Shown piece after piece: positions 23,042 to 37,123 of a stretch of DNA of 64,000 nucleotides; within the stretch, counting starts at the first letter, position 1, and every line of letters starts with the position of its first letter. This DNA is from Sipunculus nudus (taxonomy: Eukaryota; Annelida; Sipuncula; Golfingiida; Sipunculidae): the NCBI GenBank assembly GCA_026874595.1, contig CM049313.1:71726659-71790658 (forward strand), written 5' to 3'. The notes under the pieces were generated by a model that did no database searches, was not told where the DNA came from, and worked only from the letters and a program-made list of their open reading frames with translations. A program made the position numbers and the translations under genes.

Positions 23042-26000
23042 ACAGATGGCAGCACCAGCGATGATAACCGCAGTTCAGGATGTCCATCAGCATCATTAAC
23101 AGCCGGTACATCGAGGAACATCTGTAAAACGTCCGAACTCTCTTCAGACAGCTCTCCAGGAAGTGACGCCGGCCTCTCCTCTCCCACTACGCCTTCCCCG
23201 ACACGGTGGTACAACACCGAGACCAAGCCTTCTTTGTCGTACATCGCTCTCATATCCATGGCCATTTTGGATTCACCAGAGAAGAAACTTTAACTTGGAG
23301 ACATTTATCAATATATCATGGACAAATTCGTGCACTACCGCAATGCATGTGAAAAGGCGTGGAGAAACAGTATCCGCCATAACCTGTCCCTGAACGAATG
23401 TTTTGTTCAGAACGGACGAGCTGGTAAAGGTAAGCGGAACTACTGGTCCATCCATCCCGCCTGTGTGGAAGATTTTAGGAACGGTGATTACAGGAGGAAA
23501 CAGGCCAGGAGGAGAGCTCGTCGTGGACAGCGTGACAGTGACGTCAGTGGGATGCCGTCAGTGTACCGTAATAATTTGACGTATGTCCCTATGAGCTCTG
23601 TACCCACGGGATATCGTCACCACCACCCATACGCCCCTCAGCTGTACTCGCCGTCGCAGTATGCTCAGCCCGCTTACTCAAGGATGGACCTGCTGTCGCC
23701 GACTGTTCCTGAGAGTTTTCAGACATGTACGTACAGTCCCACATCGTACCGCTCACCGCTTGAGACATCGAGTTACGCCAGTACTCAGTTATGCTCCCTA
23801 CAATTTTAGCCCGATAAGTATGCCATGATCTCTGTCACCTCCACAGTCACCTTATAATTACGTCATCAACAACCACATCACGTCACCAAACCAAGCCAGT
23901 GTGATTGCTATACGATGAAATCCGATGGGGATCCATGATTTCAGAGACACCTCCTTAGTTTGTCTGTATATATATACAGGTAGTCATGGAATTTGTAGCT
24001 TCACGCTACTGAGACAGACCCATGTTTTATCATCTATCACAATGTGTATAATCTAAATCATCTTTCATGTGATCCTCACACCTGACCCTCCTGCTATTAA
24101 CATATAATATTTGTCTTTTTTTTTATTTTCTTACGGAATCACACGTGACATGATACCGGATATTTTTGTAGAATAAAATTTTCTTGATTATCATTCTGTG
24201 CATTATGTGTTTAATCATGGTTACTCGACTTTTCCAAAACATGAAGTTTCATGAATATGTTTCCATCGGCGGGAAGAGGAAATGGTTAGGAGAAACGTAA
24301 TTTATATAAGTTTACCCATCCTTCCAAATTTAAAACAGTTTTAAAGACGGTTTGAACGCGTATCAGATGAGCAATAAAGCCAACCCCCCCTAAAAAATTA
24401 TTAAATAAAATTAATAAATAAACATATATAAACGTATAGAAATAAACCCTTAAAAGCATCTCTACCTTACTGTGCTCTATTAAAACCAAAATCTTCACAT
24501 CCGCCTGATTAAAAGAGGTTTAAGCTACGACCTAATAACCTCTGGACAAAACTGATATTCTTACACACTGTCTACTCACCTGATTCAACAAAACGTTAAC
24601 ATATTTTAGATTTTTTAAGGTTTGGAAGGAACTGCTGCACTGGACTAGCATATGCTCTTTGCTTTGAAAAAAGGGACGCTACACATATTGAAAAATTACT
24701 TTAAAATTATATCACCACAGTCAATTGTTCAGCTGTCGTGTCACATGCAATAGTGGTTGGCAGGGTATCCATGACGTCATTTGTTCGTCGCTCCTGAACA
24801 GTTAGGGAGACCTGTTTCTTGGACAGTATAAATATTTTTATACTGTGCTCGGAGCGTGCGGGGCATATATCTCGGAAATAGTTCTTATTTTTGCTATTTC
24901 TGTAACCAGAGGTAAAGTTTTATTTATTTTTTTACTAATTATCACGTTAACTGGTTAGTCTGTTAGCAAGTTATAAACGGAATTTGTTGAAATTTTTTAG
25001 GCATTGTGGATAGTAAGCGTGAGACTCTAGAAATAGTTATTACATTGAACCACCATCATAGGTTTTTTTTTTTCATTCAAAACAATATATACGATTCTGA
25101 CATACGGCTATTTCTTTTTTCCGGTCTTAGCGGTTCAAAGGTATTAAGGAATGGCTTTGTTCAAGAGCTCACTTGTAAAACGGCTAAATGAATCGTGACA
25201 CTGGCTAATTAGAAACACCGGAAAGATTCTTTAGAATTCCTGCACATCTATTTTATATTTCAAACTCAAACCAAACACTATTTCTTTTCCAGTAAGTCTG
25301 TGGCCCCTATTATAGACCCTGCTTCATCAACTCGCTCTGTCGTCTATTTCATTAACAATGAACACGACTGTACGTGTTTGGGCCGAAATTATAAGCGTTA
25401 ATCAAAACAATGAACCATATGTACACTAGAAATCTGTATTCCAAGGAATGTAAATATCCGCAATGTGGGCGGGCCTCTATTGTGGGTCCCTAATGTGCTC
25501 CCAACCCGTGTCAGCATTCCCTTATAGGCCCATATTCTCAGAAACATTTGTACATAAGTGACGGTATATTTCTGTTTATTCTGAAGTGGACGATGGTCCT
25601 AAATCCGGATCATGTGAGGGATCCATACCAAAATGAAATCGATTCTTCCCTGGCCGTTTCCCGAAATGGCCTTTAACAATTTCATGAGATTCCGTCCATG
25701 ACTGCGTGAAGTATGTCGTGAAGAGACACCCAAACACATACGAACATAGATGAATTAAAGCATACCCTCCTGACGGCCTATGTCATTTTTTTAATTTGGT
25801 CGGCTTCATTTGCATTGGGGTTCCATGGGAGAAGCCAAATTTTAGATTATCTGGGTAGACGGCTTCTCACCTGGGAACTGAGAGCACATTTTAAAAAACG
25901 CTGTGCAAACATTGAAATCCCCGTGCTGAAATTCATACTTTGAAATTGCTGGTGTGCATATTTCGTATTGCAGAGAACCACTGAAAACTCTCACTCCAGA

Positions 26001-27022
26001 TTTCTGGGCATTCGACTTTGACTGAAAAGGTTGGAAGGCCTGCGTTATTCGTAGTAGGTTGAATCGTGCTTGCATTCATTTTTATTTTGGCCCATCTTCC
26101 CTGGTTCATTCGTGCACAAGTGACGGTACATTTGTGAATAATCCTTCATAACGCTCTTGAATCCAGAAAAGGTGATGGATCCACACCAACAAAGAAATCT
26201 GACCATTTTTTACTTGGTCCATTCCCGAAATAACCCACGAAATTTCACGAGATTCCGTTTATGATTGCGTGAGCTATGTTTTAAAAAAGCACACACTCAA
26301 GCAAACACGGGAAGGGAATGAACGCATACCCTCAAAGGCTGTTCACGCCCCGTCTGAACAAAAAACAAATGCAACACTAACAGGATATAGGTTTACAAGG
26401 TTTATTTGGTCAGTTTATGAATGTCTTCCTTGTCATGGCTGCAGTTTGATCTAAAAAACAACAGATGTGTTTTCAGAGGAAGTGTACATGGGTCATTTGG
26501 TCGAATTCATATAGACGCAGGAACGACCTGATGGATCAAGATATCCGAAAGCGTAGTTGTCACAGTCTTTATATTAAGAAAATGACCGAACACCTGAAGT
26601 TTAATCACAGTCCAGGTTAAGAAACTGAGAGTATGTTTGTCATTTGATATTTCATAAAAAATATGTCAGAAAAGTCCCATACCACAGTACAATTACAGGT
26701 TCGTTTTATTTATATCTAAGTGTTTATATCATGAGGGGACCTTCAAAATTAATCCTTGCACATTCAACAAGAAATCTTGCGGCAAGTAAAATTAACCTGA
26801 ATTTTCAAATTGCTTTTTGCAACCAGTGACCTTTCAACTTCTGCATATATGCAACCAACCACCTATTTATTGACAGCGTACAGATAATCAAACTCGCATG
26901 TCCATCACAAAGGCGTTATTGGAATACTTCATTGCAGCCATTAATACGCAAAGAATGTCGGAAATCACTTAAATTCTATAGACACTGTAAGTGAAAAGCT
27001 GACTATAAGTATATAGCCCTGC

Positions 27023-27126
27023 CAGGGCTTTAGTATTTGCGTTTACTTATAAAATGCTTACAATAAAACGTGATTCCATGTACCGATAGACTTAACACAG
27101 TGCCAGCTCTTATCACTAAAGCCCTG
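27023..27126. mobile_element. 104-bp MITE-like repeat, unit 3
   Basis: CAGGGCTTTAGT and ACTAAAGCCCTG ends, as in the other units. Confidence 0.5.
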
Positions 27127-28197
27127 TAAAGTCCGTAGGGTGAATCGCTGATATTTGCATATCAAGGCGTCACAAGGCTCTTTGGGGACCTGACGATTCC
27201 CCCGTATTTCCATATCAGGCCGTCACGCCTCATGTGAGTGGCATCGTTGCTATGAGAACGTCAACAGCGGTCCCAAAGCTCGACTCGTTTGGTAACATTC
27301 GCACTGAAATCACGTGTTCAGGTAGTCCACACATGAATCTTCGTGTTCTATGATATATCTCTGCTGAACGAATTTTACGGGCCATGGGCCAAATGTAAGT
27401 ACACACTGTCGCAACAATTTTGTACCGACAGGTCCAGTAAAATTCCTTCTGCTTAGATGACAAGAGTAGCTGGCAGCATTTGTCTGAACCCGTGTATTAA
27501 CTGTCAAATTGCGAATCGCGAATCGTGATCGTTTCAGTCAGCCGGTACATATTGACTGCGCTCGTCGCGTGGTTCACCTGAATATCTCGCGCTGATTGGC
27601 TGAGCCAGAGTTTGGCCTACATTATGTTTAAACAGGCCAAGTTTCAAGACTGCTGGTCCGATAAACGTTAACACTGAGGCTGAGGGTTATAGTGTTTTGT
27701 AAAGTCTCGCCGAATTCAATTTAAGCGACGGCCTAAAATTATTAAGACAGATTAAGTGGGAATATTTGTAATAAATGGGAAGCCCGGAATAAGCGATTAC
27801 TGAATGAACCATGTTGGTTTTGAAAATGATTCTGGGAAAGACCACTGCTGACGTCACTGGAAAAGACCTTAGTTCAGCGAGGCGGTGATTTGTGACGCTG
27901 ACCGTCCGGGAACCGGCAAGACTACCAGTCCATGAAATCAGAGGGTCAGATAGTGGCAAATTAGTTATATGAGTTGCCGCAAGATGGCGGTACCGATATT
28001 AAATGCGACACAACGCATGAACGTTTGATTTCTCTGTCAGAAGCAACAATGAAGTAAACACTATTTCATGGACTGGGCCAGTCTAATAAGTACAGTAATT
28101 CCCCATTGTGTGGCATCACTAACGCCATGTCATATAAAATAACACTGGGTCTGGGTGAAATTAAATAAAACATGCCACTAAATGAGAGATATATACG

Positions 28198-28203
28198 TTT
28201 ATT
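28198..28203 (-). promoter_or_regulatory. Candidate poly(A) signal of the unit 3 minus foxQ2
   Basis: AATAAA on the minus strand, about 390 bp past the stop codon. Confidence 0.45.
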
Positions 28204-28592
28204 TAAATGTATAACAGTATATAATATGTGACATCAGCGTAACACATTAGTTTTAACAGACATACAAACAGTCCATATATTTACATGACTATATACAGGT
28301 GATTGTTATACAATGTTAAAGTGTTATCACTGTAGGATTTAAATGTACAATATATATACAGTATGTACATAATTGAGTAGATAGGTTTCCTAAAGTAACG
28401 AAAACATATATAGATAAATGCGATTTGATACAACAGATGCATGTCGGATGAGCAAACATGGTACCGAACACAATGGGTGACTTCCTTGAATGAAATGAAA
28501 TGTATGTGAAATAAAGACAAAAAAATCAAGGATGTATCACCGCGATAGAGCTTTACTGACGAACCATTAATATCCTGAAAATAGTTTCCTTT

Positions 28593-29492
28593 TCACATCA
28601 TTGATATCGCTCCCTTTGGTGACATATGATGACTGTTGATGACGTAAGGTGACTGTACAGGTGACAGAGACGGCATAGTTATCGGGCTAAAACTGTAAGG
28701 AGTATAACTGACGTAGGTACCGGGGTAACTGGATGTCACAAGTGGTGAGCTGTACGACGTGGGACTGTACGTACAAGTCTGGAAACCCTCAGGAACAGTC
28801 GGCGACAACAGGTCCATCCTTGTGTGAGCGGGCTGAGCATACTGCGGCGACGAGTACAGCTGAGGGGCGTACGGATGGTGATGACGATATCCCGTGGTAA
28901 CAGAGCTCATAGGGACATACGTCAGATTATTACGGTACACTGACGGCATCCCACTGACGTCACTGTCACGCTGTCCACGACGAGCTCTCCTTCTGGCCTG
29001 TCTTCTCCTGTAATCTCCGTTCCTGAAATCTTCTACACAAGCGAGATGGATGGACCAGTAGTTCCCCTTACCGTTACCAGCTCGTCCGTTCTTAATAAAA
29101 CACTCGTTCAGTGACAGGTTATGGCGGATGCTGTTTCTCCACGCCTTTTCACTTGTATTGCGGTAGAACACAAATTTGTCCATGATATATTGATAAATCT
29201 CTCCAAGTAAAAGTTTCTTCTCTGGTGAATCCAAGATGGCCATGGAAATGAGAGCGATGTACGACAAAGCAGGCTTGGTCTCGGAGTTGAACCATCGTGT
29301 CGGGGAAGGCGTAGTTGGAGATTGGAGACCGTCGTCACTTCCTGGAGAGCTGTCTGAAGAGAAGTCGGAAATTCCAGAGGAATTCCCAGATTTATTAACT
29401 GTTAATGATACCTTTGGAGATGTAAAGCTGCGGTCAGCTTCTCTGGTGCTGCCATCTGTTAACAAGTGGTCGTACTCGAATGACATTATCAC
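28593..29492 (-). CDS. foxQ2: FoxQ2-type forkhead transcription factor, unit 3 minus copy (299 aa)
   Basis: Intact frame with all FoxQ2 landmarks and a canonical recognition helix. The notable change is Leu for Pro at residue 150 ([11 protein letters not shown]), just after the third strand of the forkhead domain, where the other copies keep Pro. It also has EADRSFTS for EDDRSFIS near residue 18-24, and Val for Glu at 252 (shared with unit 4, suggesting recent common ancestry or conversion). The Pro change may affect wing 2 geometry, but it is untested. Confidence 0.91.
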   Translation of the reverse strand: MIMSFEYDHLLTDGSTREADRSFTSPKVSLTVNKSGNSSGISDFSSDSSPGSDDGLQSPTTPSPTRWFNSETKPALSYIALISMAILDSPEKKLLLGEIYQYIMDKFVFYRNTSEKAWRNSIRHNLSLNECFIKNGRAGNGKGNYWSIHLACVEDFRNGDYRRRQARRRARRGQRDSDVSGMPSVYRNNLTYVPMSSVTTGYRHHHPYAPQLYSSPQYAQPAHTRMDLLSPTVPEGFQTCTYSPTSYSSPLVTSSYPGTYVSYTPYSFSPITMPSLSPVQSPYVINSHHMSPKGAISMM

Positions 29493-29737
29493 GTGTTGTT
29501 AGATCCTGTCAGAGGTAATAAAAATGTAAATTCTTGGATATCTAAATTATTTTTTTTAGGATTCTCCTAAATTCCCTTGGATACTTGAGATTCAAAGCAA
29601 CAGTGATGGTCATCCTGGAAATCTTCATCTTTTAATTCACATCTAACTGAGTAGTGAGCAATAATCATTCGAGGTACATGGCCCTTACACTAACGACACG
29701 GTACTCAAACACTGCCAAGATACTCACCAACTACCTT

Positions 29738-29791
29738 GATAAGCGTTCTGGTCCAGTGACAACCGAGCATTCATCAGACGTCACCAGGGGG
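29738..29791 (-). promoter_or_regulatory. Conserved foxQ2 upstream module, unit 3 minus copy
   Basis: Core identical to that of unit 1 minus copy. Confidence 0.65.
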
Positions 29792-31505
29792 TTATTTGTC
29801 ACGCGCGGTTGACTCCCAGAGTCCACCGAAACAGCTCGCGTAATTCAGTCATTAATTCGAATTTTTTTTACTTAGAAAGTTAGTTTGAAAATTATCAAAT
29901 TCATATATTTTAATGGATATGATTTAACTTGTATTTATTTTTGTCCACTCTTTCAGTTATAGTATTTGGGCGGGGGCGTGCGTTGGTTGGGATGTGGGGC
30001 CCGGGCTTCGCTCGAGTGGTAACAGACGCGTCTCTCTCCCCTGGCTACTTGTGTTTGATTTGCGGTGTGGTAATAAGAACGGATAGTTGTGGCCCATCCA
30101 AGATCGAATCTCCGGCCCTATAGAATACCGAACGCCACCATCTGTACCTAATATTTGTTATTTTTTGACTATTTGTACAGTTAAAAAATAGAGTTAAAAT
30201 TTGTGAGTTGTCAAGGATTGGTAAATTTTCCGTGTCTTTATGCCTCGGTCAAAAAATTTGATAAAGTTCTATATTTTCTGAAATGACTGTCTGTCTGTTC
30301 GCCTGCCTATTTCCCATTTGTCAATCTGTCTGTAAGCTTGTCATTCTCTGCCATTGTTGGATTTATTTTATATTTAAAGTGATTTTTTTAGGAACGAATT
30401 GATGATTTTATTGCAGAGGTGATCAAAATTTAAAATGCGAATTTCATTTCAATATCCTCTTGCTGTACGTCTTTCTGCTTGTTTTATTTGAAGAATACTC
30501 ATAAAGCGCTGCTTTGCTTTCAAGGTAAACACTTTACACAGATGTATCTTTAAGTAAAATGAATGTTCAATATTGTTGAATTACTGTGGGGGAGAATAGA
30601 AGGATGATGGATGAATGCGCTCAACGGGCCCTTCCAAGAAGTGATTCCAAATGTGTCCTGAGAGGGACAATTTTCATATATCTCAATAAATCTAAAATTT
30701 TAACGCAAAGGGGCTATCCCAGCAATTAAGCCAGTGTATCCAATTTGTCGCATTGAAAATCCGGTCGTTTTCGAACTCCTGGTCTCCCAAAATTTGAGCG
30801 GATCTGTCCGAAGGCAAGAACAAGCAATTCATGCGTATATTATACTAAACATACATTACAGCCCCCTGTCCAGGAAATTCACGTCATCGGGTCATCGAGT
30901 AGGGTGTTACTATTTTTTTCTGATAGTAATCTTTACAAGTATTTTAAATTTTTAAGGTAAACCGGAAGCGATTGGCAGACAGGAGGTTTAGATTAAGAGG
31001 TGCATCGTCTTCCGATTACAATATAATAGTTTTTATGTGATATTCTGAAATTAAAGAGTGCTTCATCTGGCTCATTTAACTAAGCATTAGATAAACAATT
31101 ATTGCCCATACAGATGAAAGACTGTTTTGAACAGGCTAGTCATTTAATTTTATCTGCAAGACAAACATTTTAATTCTCAATTTTCTGATTGTGACACCAG
31201 CCGTTCCTTTGCATATAGTGTGTGTACACAACCACGCTTTTCCTTTGACGAGTTAATACAACCTGAATTCAATTCACCAAAGCCGTCTGTTGGGAAATGG
31301 ATTATATACACGTATACTACGAGTTATTTCTTCAAATAGTGTTTTATCCTCTTTTAGAACATGTTTTATTATCTCAACAAATACAACATGTAAAGAAGAT
31401 ACTAAAATGCCCTGATCAGCTCGCCGAGCGATCGTTTGTTTCTTCACGCTAGACTGAGCTCGGCGTTACTCGGCAGTCCTCAGAGTCGATCGACCGTGAC
31501 GTTGC

Positions 31506-31563
31506 GCACCCTGTTGACGCTTGATGAAAACTCAGTTGTCACTGGGCGGGAACATTAATCATC
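31506..31563 (+). promoter_or_regulatory. Conserved foxQ2 upstream module, unit 4 plus copy
   Basis: Core as in unit 3, with TATAAAA at 31640-31646. Confidence 0.65.
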
Positions 31564-31786
31564 ATTTTCTGAATACTATGGCAGTGGCTGAGTGTCTCGG
31601 GGTCATGATAAACCGGTAATTTAGACCAGAAAACCAGATTATAAAACAACGTGAAATACACGGTATGTATATATACCAGCTACCCAGCTTACATTTACTA
31701 GAAAGGTTCATCTTGACAATATCACTCTTAGAAAGATTGCTTTGTCCGAAATTTGATATCAGATCAAACTGTTTTATTTTGCAAAC

Positions 31787-33894
31787 ATGGTGATGTCATT
31801 CAATTTCGACCATTTGTTAACAGTGTTACGGAACCTAATATAAACAGATCACGTATGCGTGATGAACACAAAATTTTGTAATGGAGATCTTGCATGATTT
31901 TAGCAATGATATCAGGCTTTCTCAAAGTTTTTTTTTTTTCACACTTAGCCCTAGGTGTTGTCCCAAACGCAACAACTGTTCTTTTGACAACTGTTCAATT
32001 TGATCAAGGTCGGGAAGGTCAACAAATGTCTCAGGTTTGAAATCTGCCATTTTAAGATGTCAAAACCAATAAAAAAAACACTGAGATAAATCCTGTAAAC
32101 AATGTACTGTAAACAATATATAATATTGAAAACAATGTATGATAAAACAATGTCCAGGTGAAGGCCTAATAAATTGTCAAAACTATTAAGCATCCCGGAC
32201 GAGCCACCAATTTTATGTTACGGAACCTAATATAAACAGAACACGTATGCGTGATGAACACACAATTTTGTAATGGATATTTTTAAAAAATCAGATTCTG
32301 TAACAGTAGGCAGCGTGAAATGTCTAGGGGAATGAATAAAGAAGTCAGTGGTTTTTTGTCAACAAATAACCATAATTTATTCTTAAAACAACCCTAACAT
32401 TACAATAAACTAAATCAATACAATTATACAGTAAAACAGCGGTATAACAACAAATCAATACAATAACACAGTAAAATACACAAAGTGCACAGTACCTGGA
32501 TACCACCACCGTCACAACGATAAGTTCTTTAAATGTATACTCTCGGAGAATGACAGTCCAGTGTAAACCTCTTGTAACGATCCAGAAGGTAAACGGAAGT
32601 CCAAAAGAAAGTCTATAATTGCCGCACTCGTCGGATAAGGTCCCAGAAACTGACACACACGCTTCTGCGTCCGCTGGAAAACTTCTCTGCTGCTCCCTCT
32701 CGGCTCTAAAACACAGCTCCTTTGTATACCTTTTCACCCAAAGCCGAGAAGCTTCTATCTCTAGAACATTCGAAGAAAGATACATTATACACGGTTAGCA
32801 CGCGTCATAGGAATCATCTAGAAAAACATCGCCGTGCCTCTATACACACCATGGTGTACACGTGAGCTCGCCCCAAGCTAGCATGACAACAAGAGTTCAA
32901 CCACTACGGATTAAACCGAGAATGTAACAAGCGGCCGAGAATGTAACAAGCGGTAACAAGAAAGTCCCACAACACGAGCCACGCCCGTGCCACACAATAA
33001 AAAGAGCACCTGTAACAACAGATGGCAGCACCAGCGATGATAACCGCAGTTCAGGATGTCCATCAGCATCATTAACAGCCGGTACATCGAGGAACATCTG
33101 TAAAACGTCCGAACTCTCTTCAGACAGCTCTCCAGGAAGTGACGCCGGCCTCTCCTCTCCCACTACGCCTTCCCCGACACGGTGGTACAACACCGAGACC
33201 AAGCCTTCTTTGTCGTACTTCGCTCTCATATCCATGGCCATTTTGGATTCACCAGAGACGAAACTTTAACTTGGAGACATTTATCAATATATCATGGACA
33301 AATTCGTGTACTACCGCAATGCATGTGAAAAGGCGTGGAGAAACAGTATCCGCCATAACCTGTCCCTGAACGAATGTTTTGTTCAGAACGGACGAGCTGG
33401 TAAAGGTAAGCGGAACTACTGGTCCATCCATCCCGCCTGTGTGGAAGATTTTAGGAACGCTGATTACAGGAGGAAACAGGCCAGGAGGAGAGCTCGTCGT
33501 GGACAGCCTGACAGTGACGTCAGTGGGATGCCGTCAGTGTACCGTAATAATTTGACGTATGTCCCTATGAGCTCTGTACCCACGGGATATCGTCACCACC
33601 ACCCATACGCCCCTCAGCTGTACTCGCCGTCGCAGTATGCTCAGCCCGCTTACTCAAGGATGGACCTGCTGTCGCCGACTGTTCCTGAGAGTTTTCAGAC
33701 ATGTACGTACAGTCCCACGTCGTACCGCTCACCGCTTGAGACATCGAGTTACGCCAGTACTCAGTTATGCTCCTTACAATTTTAGCCCGATAAGTATGCC
33801 ATGATCTCTGTCACCTCCACAGTCACCTTATAATTACGTCATCAACAACCACATCACGTCACCAAACCAAGCCAGTGTGATTGCTATACGATGA
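31787..33894 (+). pseudogene. foxQ2: foxQ2 pseudogene, unit 4 plus copy, split by the LTR element
   Basis: It starts M-V-M-S-F-N-F (second codon GTG). The LTR element occupies 31824-33017, the TAA lies at 33267-33269 and the frameshift stop at 33783-33785. Extra private changes include Thr for Lys just before the stop (EKK to ETK), Phe for Ile in the first forkhead helix region and Ala for Gly in FRNADYRR, as expected of a sequence free to drift. Confidence 0.9.
31824..33017 (-). mobile_element. Internally deleted LTR retrotransposon, unit 4
   Basis: 1194 bp with 5' LTR 32216-33017 (802 bp) and primer site 32192-32209 with one mismatch to tRNA-Pro. It has the same ACAG duplication and internal deletion as units 2 and 3. 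The gag start is at 32050. Confidence 0.88.
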
Positions 33895-36800
33895 AATCCG
33901 ATAGGGATCCATGATTTCAGAGACACCTCCTTAGTTTGTCTGTATATATATACAGGTAGTCATGGAATTTGTAGCTTCACGCTACTGAGTCAGACCCATG
34001 CTTTATCATCTATCACAATGTGTATAATCTAAATCATCTTTCATGTGATCCTCACACCTGACCCTCCTGCTATTAACATATAATATTTGTCTTTTTTTTA
34101 TTTTCTTACGGAATCACACGTGACATGATACCGGATATTTTTGTAGAATAAAATTTTCTTGATTATCATTCTGTGCATTATGTGTTTAATCATGGTTACT
34201 CGACTTTTCCAAAACATGAAGTTTCATGAATATGTTTCCATCGGCGGGAAGAGGAAATGGTTGGGAGAAACGTAATTTATATAAGTTTACCCATCCTTCC
34301 AAATTTAAAACAGTTTTAAAGACGGTTTGAACGCGTATCAGATGAGCAATAAAGCCAACCCCCCCTAAAAAATTATTAAATAAAATTAATAAATAAACAT
34401 ATATAAACGTATAGAAATAAACCCTTAAAAGCATCTCTACCTTACTGTGCTCTATTAAAACCAAAATCTTTACATCCGCCTGATTAAAAGAGGTTTAAGC
34501 TACGACCTAATAACCTCTGGACAAAACTTATATTCTTACACACTGTCTACTCACCTGATTCAACTAAACGTTAACATATTTTAGATTTTTTAAGGTTTGG
34601 AAGGAACTGCTGCACTGGACTAGCATATGCTCTTTGCTTTGAAAAAAGGGACGCTACACATATTGAAAAATTACTTTAAAATTATATCACCACAGTCAAT
34701 TGTTCAGCTGTCGTGTCACATGCAATAGTGGTTGGCAGGGTATCCATGACGTTATTTGTTCGTCGCTCCTGAACAGTTAGGGAGACCTGTTTCTTGGACA
34801 GTATAAATATTTTTATACTGTGCTCGGAGCGTGCGGGGCATATATCTCGGAAATAGTTCTTATTTTTGCTATTTCTGTAACCAGAGGTAAAGTTTTATTT
34901 ATTTTTTTACTAATTATCACGTTAACTGGTTAGTCTGTTAGCAAAGTTATAAACGGAATTTGTTGAAATTTTTTAGGCATTGTGGATAGTAAGCGTGAGA
35001 CTCTAGAAATAGTTATTACATTGAACCACCATCATAGGTTTTTTTTTTCATTCAAAACAATATATGCGATTCTGACATACGGCTATTTCTTTTTTCCGGT
35101 CTTAGCGGTTCAAAGGTATTAAGGAATGGCTTTGTTCAAGAGCTCACTTGTAAAACGGCTAAATGAATCGTGACACTGGCTACTTAGAAACACCGGAAAG
35201 ATTCTTTAGAATTCCTGCACATCTATTTTATATTTCAAACTCAAACCAAACACTATTTCTTTTCCAGTAAGTCTGTGGCCCCTATGATTATTATAGACCC
35301 TGCTTCATCAACTCGCTCTGCCGTCTATTTCATTAACAATGAACACGACTGTACGTGTTTGGGCCGAAATTATAAGCGTTAATCAAAACAATGAACCATA
35401 TGTACACTAGATATCTGTATTCCAAGGAATGTAAATATCCGCAATGTGGGCGGGCCTCTATTGTGGGTCCCTAATGTGCTCCCAACCCGTGTCAGCATTC
35501 CCTTATAGGCCCATATTCTCAGGAACATTTGTACATAAGTGACGGTATATTTCTGTTTATTCTGAAGTGGACGATCGTCCTACATCCGGATCATGTGAGG
35601 GATCCATACCAAAATGAAATCGATTCTTCCCTGGCCGTTTCCCGAAATGGCCTATAACAATTTCATGAGATTCCGTCCATGACTGCGTGAAGTATGTCGT
35701 GAAGAGACACCCAAACACATACGAACATAGATGAATTAAAGCATACCCTCCTGACGGCCTATGTCATTTTTTTTAATTTGGTCGGCTTCATTTGCATTGG
35801 GGTTCCATGGGAGAAGCCAAATTTTAGATTATCTGGGTAGACGGCTACTCACCTGGGAACTGAGAGCACATTTTAAAAAACGCTGTGCAAACATGGAAAA
35901 TCCCCGTGCTGAAATTCATACTTTGAAATTGCTAGTGTGCATATTTCGTATTGCAGAGAACCAATGAAAACTCTCACTCCAGATTTCTGGGCATTCGACT
36001 TTGACTGAAAAGGTTGGAAGGCCTGCGTTATTCGTAGTAGGTTGAATCGTGCTTGCATTCATTTTTATTTTGGCCCATCTTCCCTGGTTCATTCGTGCAC
36101 AAGTGACGGTACATTTGTGAATAATCCTTCATAACGCTCTTGAATCCAGAAAAGGTGATGGATCCACACCAACAAAGAAATCTGACCATTTCTTACTTGG
36201 TCCATTCCCGAAATAACCCACGAAATTTCACGAGATTCCGTTTATGATTGCGTGAGCTATGTTTTAAAAAAGCACACACTCAAGCAAACACGGGAAGGGA
36301 ATAAACGCATACCCTCAAAGGCTGTTCACGCCCCATCTGAACAAAAAACAAATGCAACACTAACAGGATATAGGTTTACAAGGTTTATTTGGTCAGTTTA
36401 TGAATGTCTTCCTTGTCATGGCTGCAGTTTGATCTAAAAAACAACAGATGTGTTTTCAGAGGAAGTGTACATGGGTCATTTGGTCGAATTCATATAGACG
36501 CAGGAACGACCTGATGGATCAAGATATCCGAAAGCGTAGTTGTCACAGTCTTTATATTAAGAAAATGACCGAACACCTGAAGTTTAATCACAGTCCAGGT
36601 TAAAGAACTGAGAGTATGTTTGTCATTTGATATTTCATAAAAAATATGTCAGAAAAGTCCCATACCACAGTACAATTACAGGTTCGTTTTATTTATATCT
36701 AAGTGTTTATATCATGAGGGGACCTTCAAAATTAATCCTTGCACATTCAACAAGGAAATCTTGCGGCAAGTAAAATTAACCTGAATTTTCAAATTGCTTT

Positions 36801-37019
36801 TTGTAACCAGTGACCTTTCAACTTCTGCATATATGCAATCAACCACCTATTTATTGACAGCGTACAGATAATCAAACTCGCATGTCCATCACAAAGGCGT
36901 TATTGGAATACTTCATTGCAGGTATTACCTACAGCCATTAATACGCAAAGAATGTCGGAAATCACTTAAATTCTATAGACACTGCAAGTGAAAAGCTGAC
37001 TATAAGTATATAGCCCTGC

Positions 37020-37123
37020 CAGGGCTTTAGTATTTGCGTTGACTTATAAAATGCTTACAATAAAACGTGATTCCATGTACCGATAGACTTAACACAGTGC
37101 CAGCTCTTATCACTAAAGCCCTG
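37020..37123. mobile_element. 104-bp MITE-like repeat, unit 4
   Basis: Same terminal inverted repeats as in units 1-3. Confidence 0.5.

Larger units (their letters stand above)
21814..23918 (+). pseudogene. foxQ2: foxQ2 pseudogene, unit 3 plus copy, split by the LTR element
   Basis: Same architecture and lesions as unit 2: LTR insertion 21851-23041, TAA at 23291-23293 and frameshift stop at 23807-23809. The start codes SFEFDHLLT, as in unit 1, whereas units 2 and 4 read SFNFDHLL. The forkhead remnant has His for Tyr in FVHYRNA. The 163-codon open frame from 23318 lacks the first half of the forkhead domain. Confidence 0.9.
23919..28592. other. Tail-to-tail spacer of unit 3
   Basis: Non-coding and near-identical to 13936-18613, including the TATA-rich hairpin near 24822-24845 and a MITE-like repeat at 27023-27126. 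Confidence 0.7.
21814..31786. repeat. Tandem unit 3 of the foxQ2 array
   Basis: 9973 bp, with the same content and order as unit 2. Confidence 0.9.
29493..31786. other. Head-to-head promoter spacer between units 3 and 4
   Basis: 2294 bp, non-coding, near-identical to the other array spacers. Confidence 0.75.
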
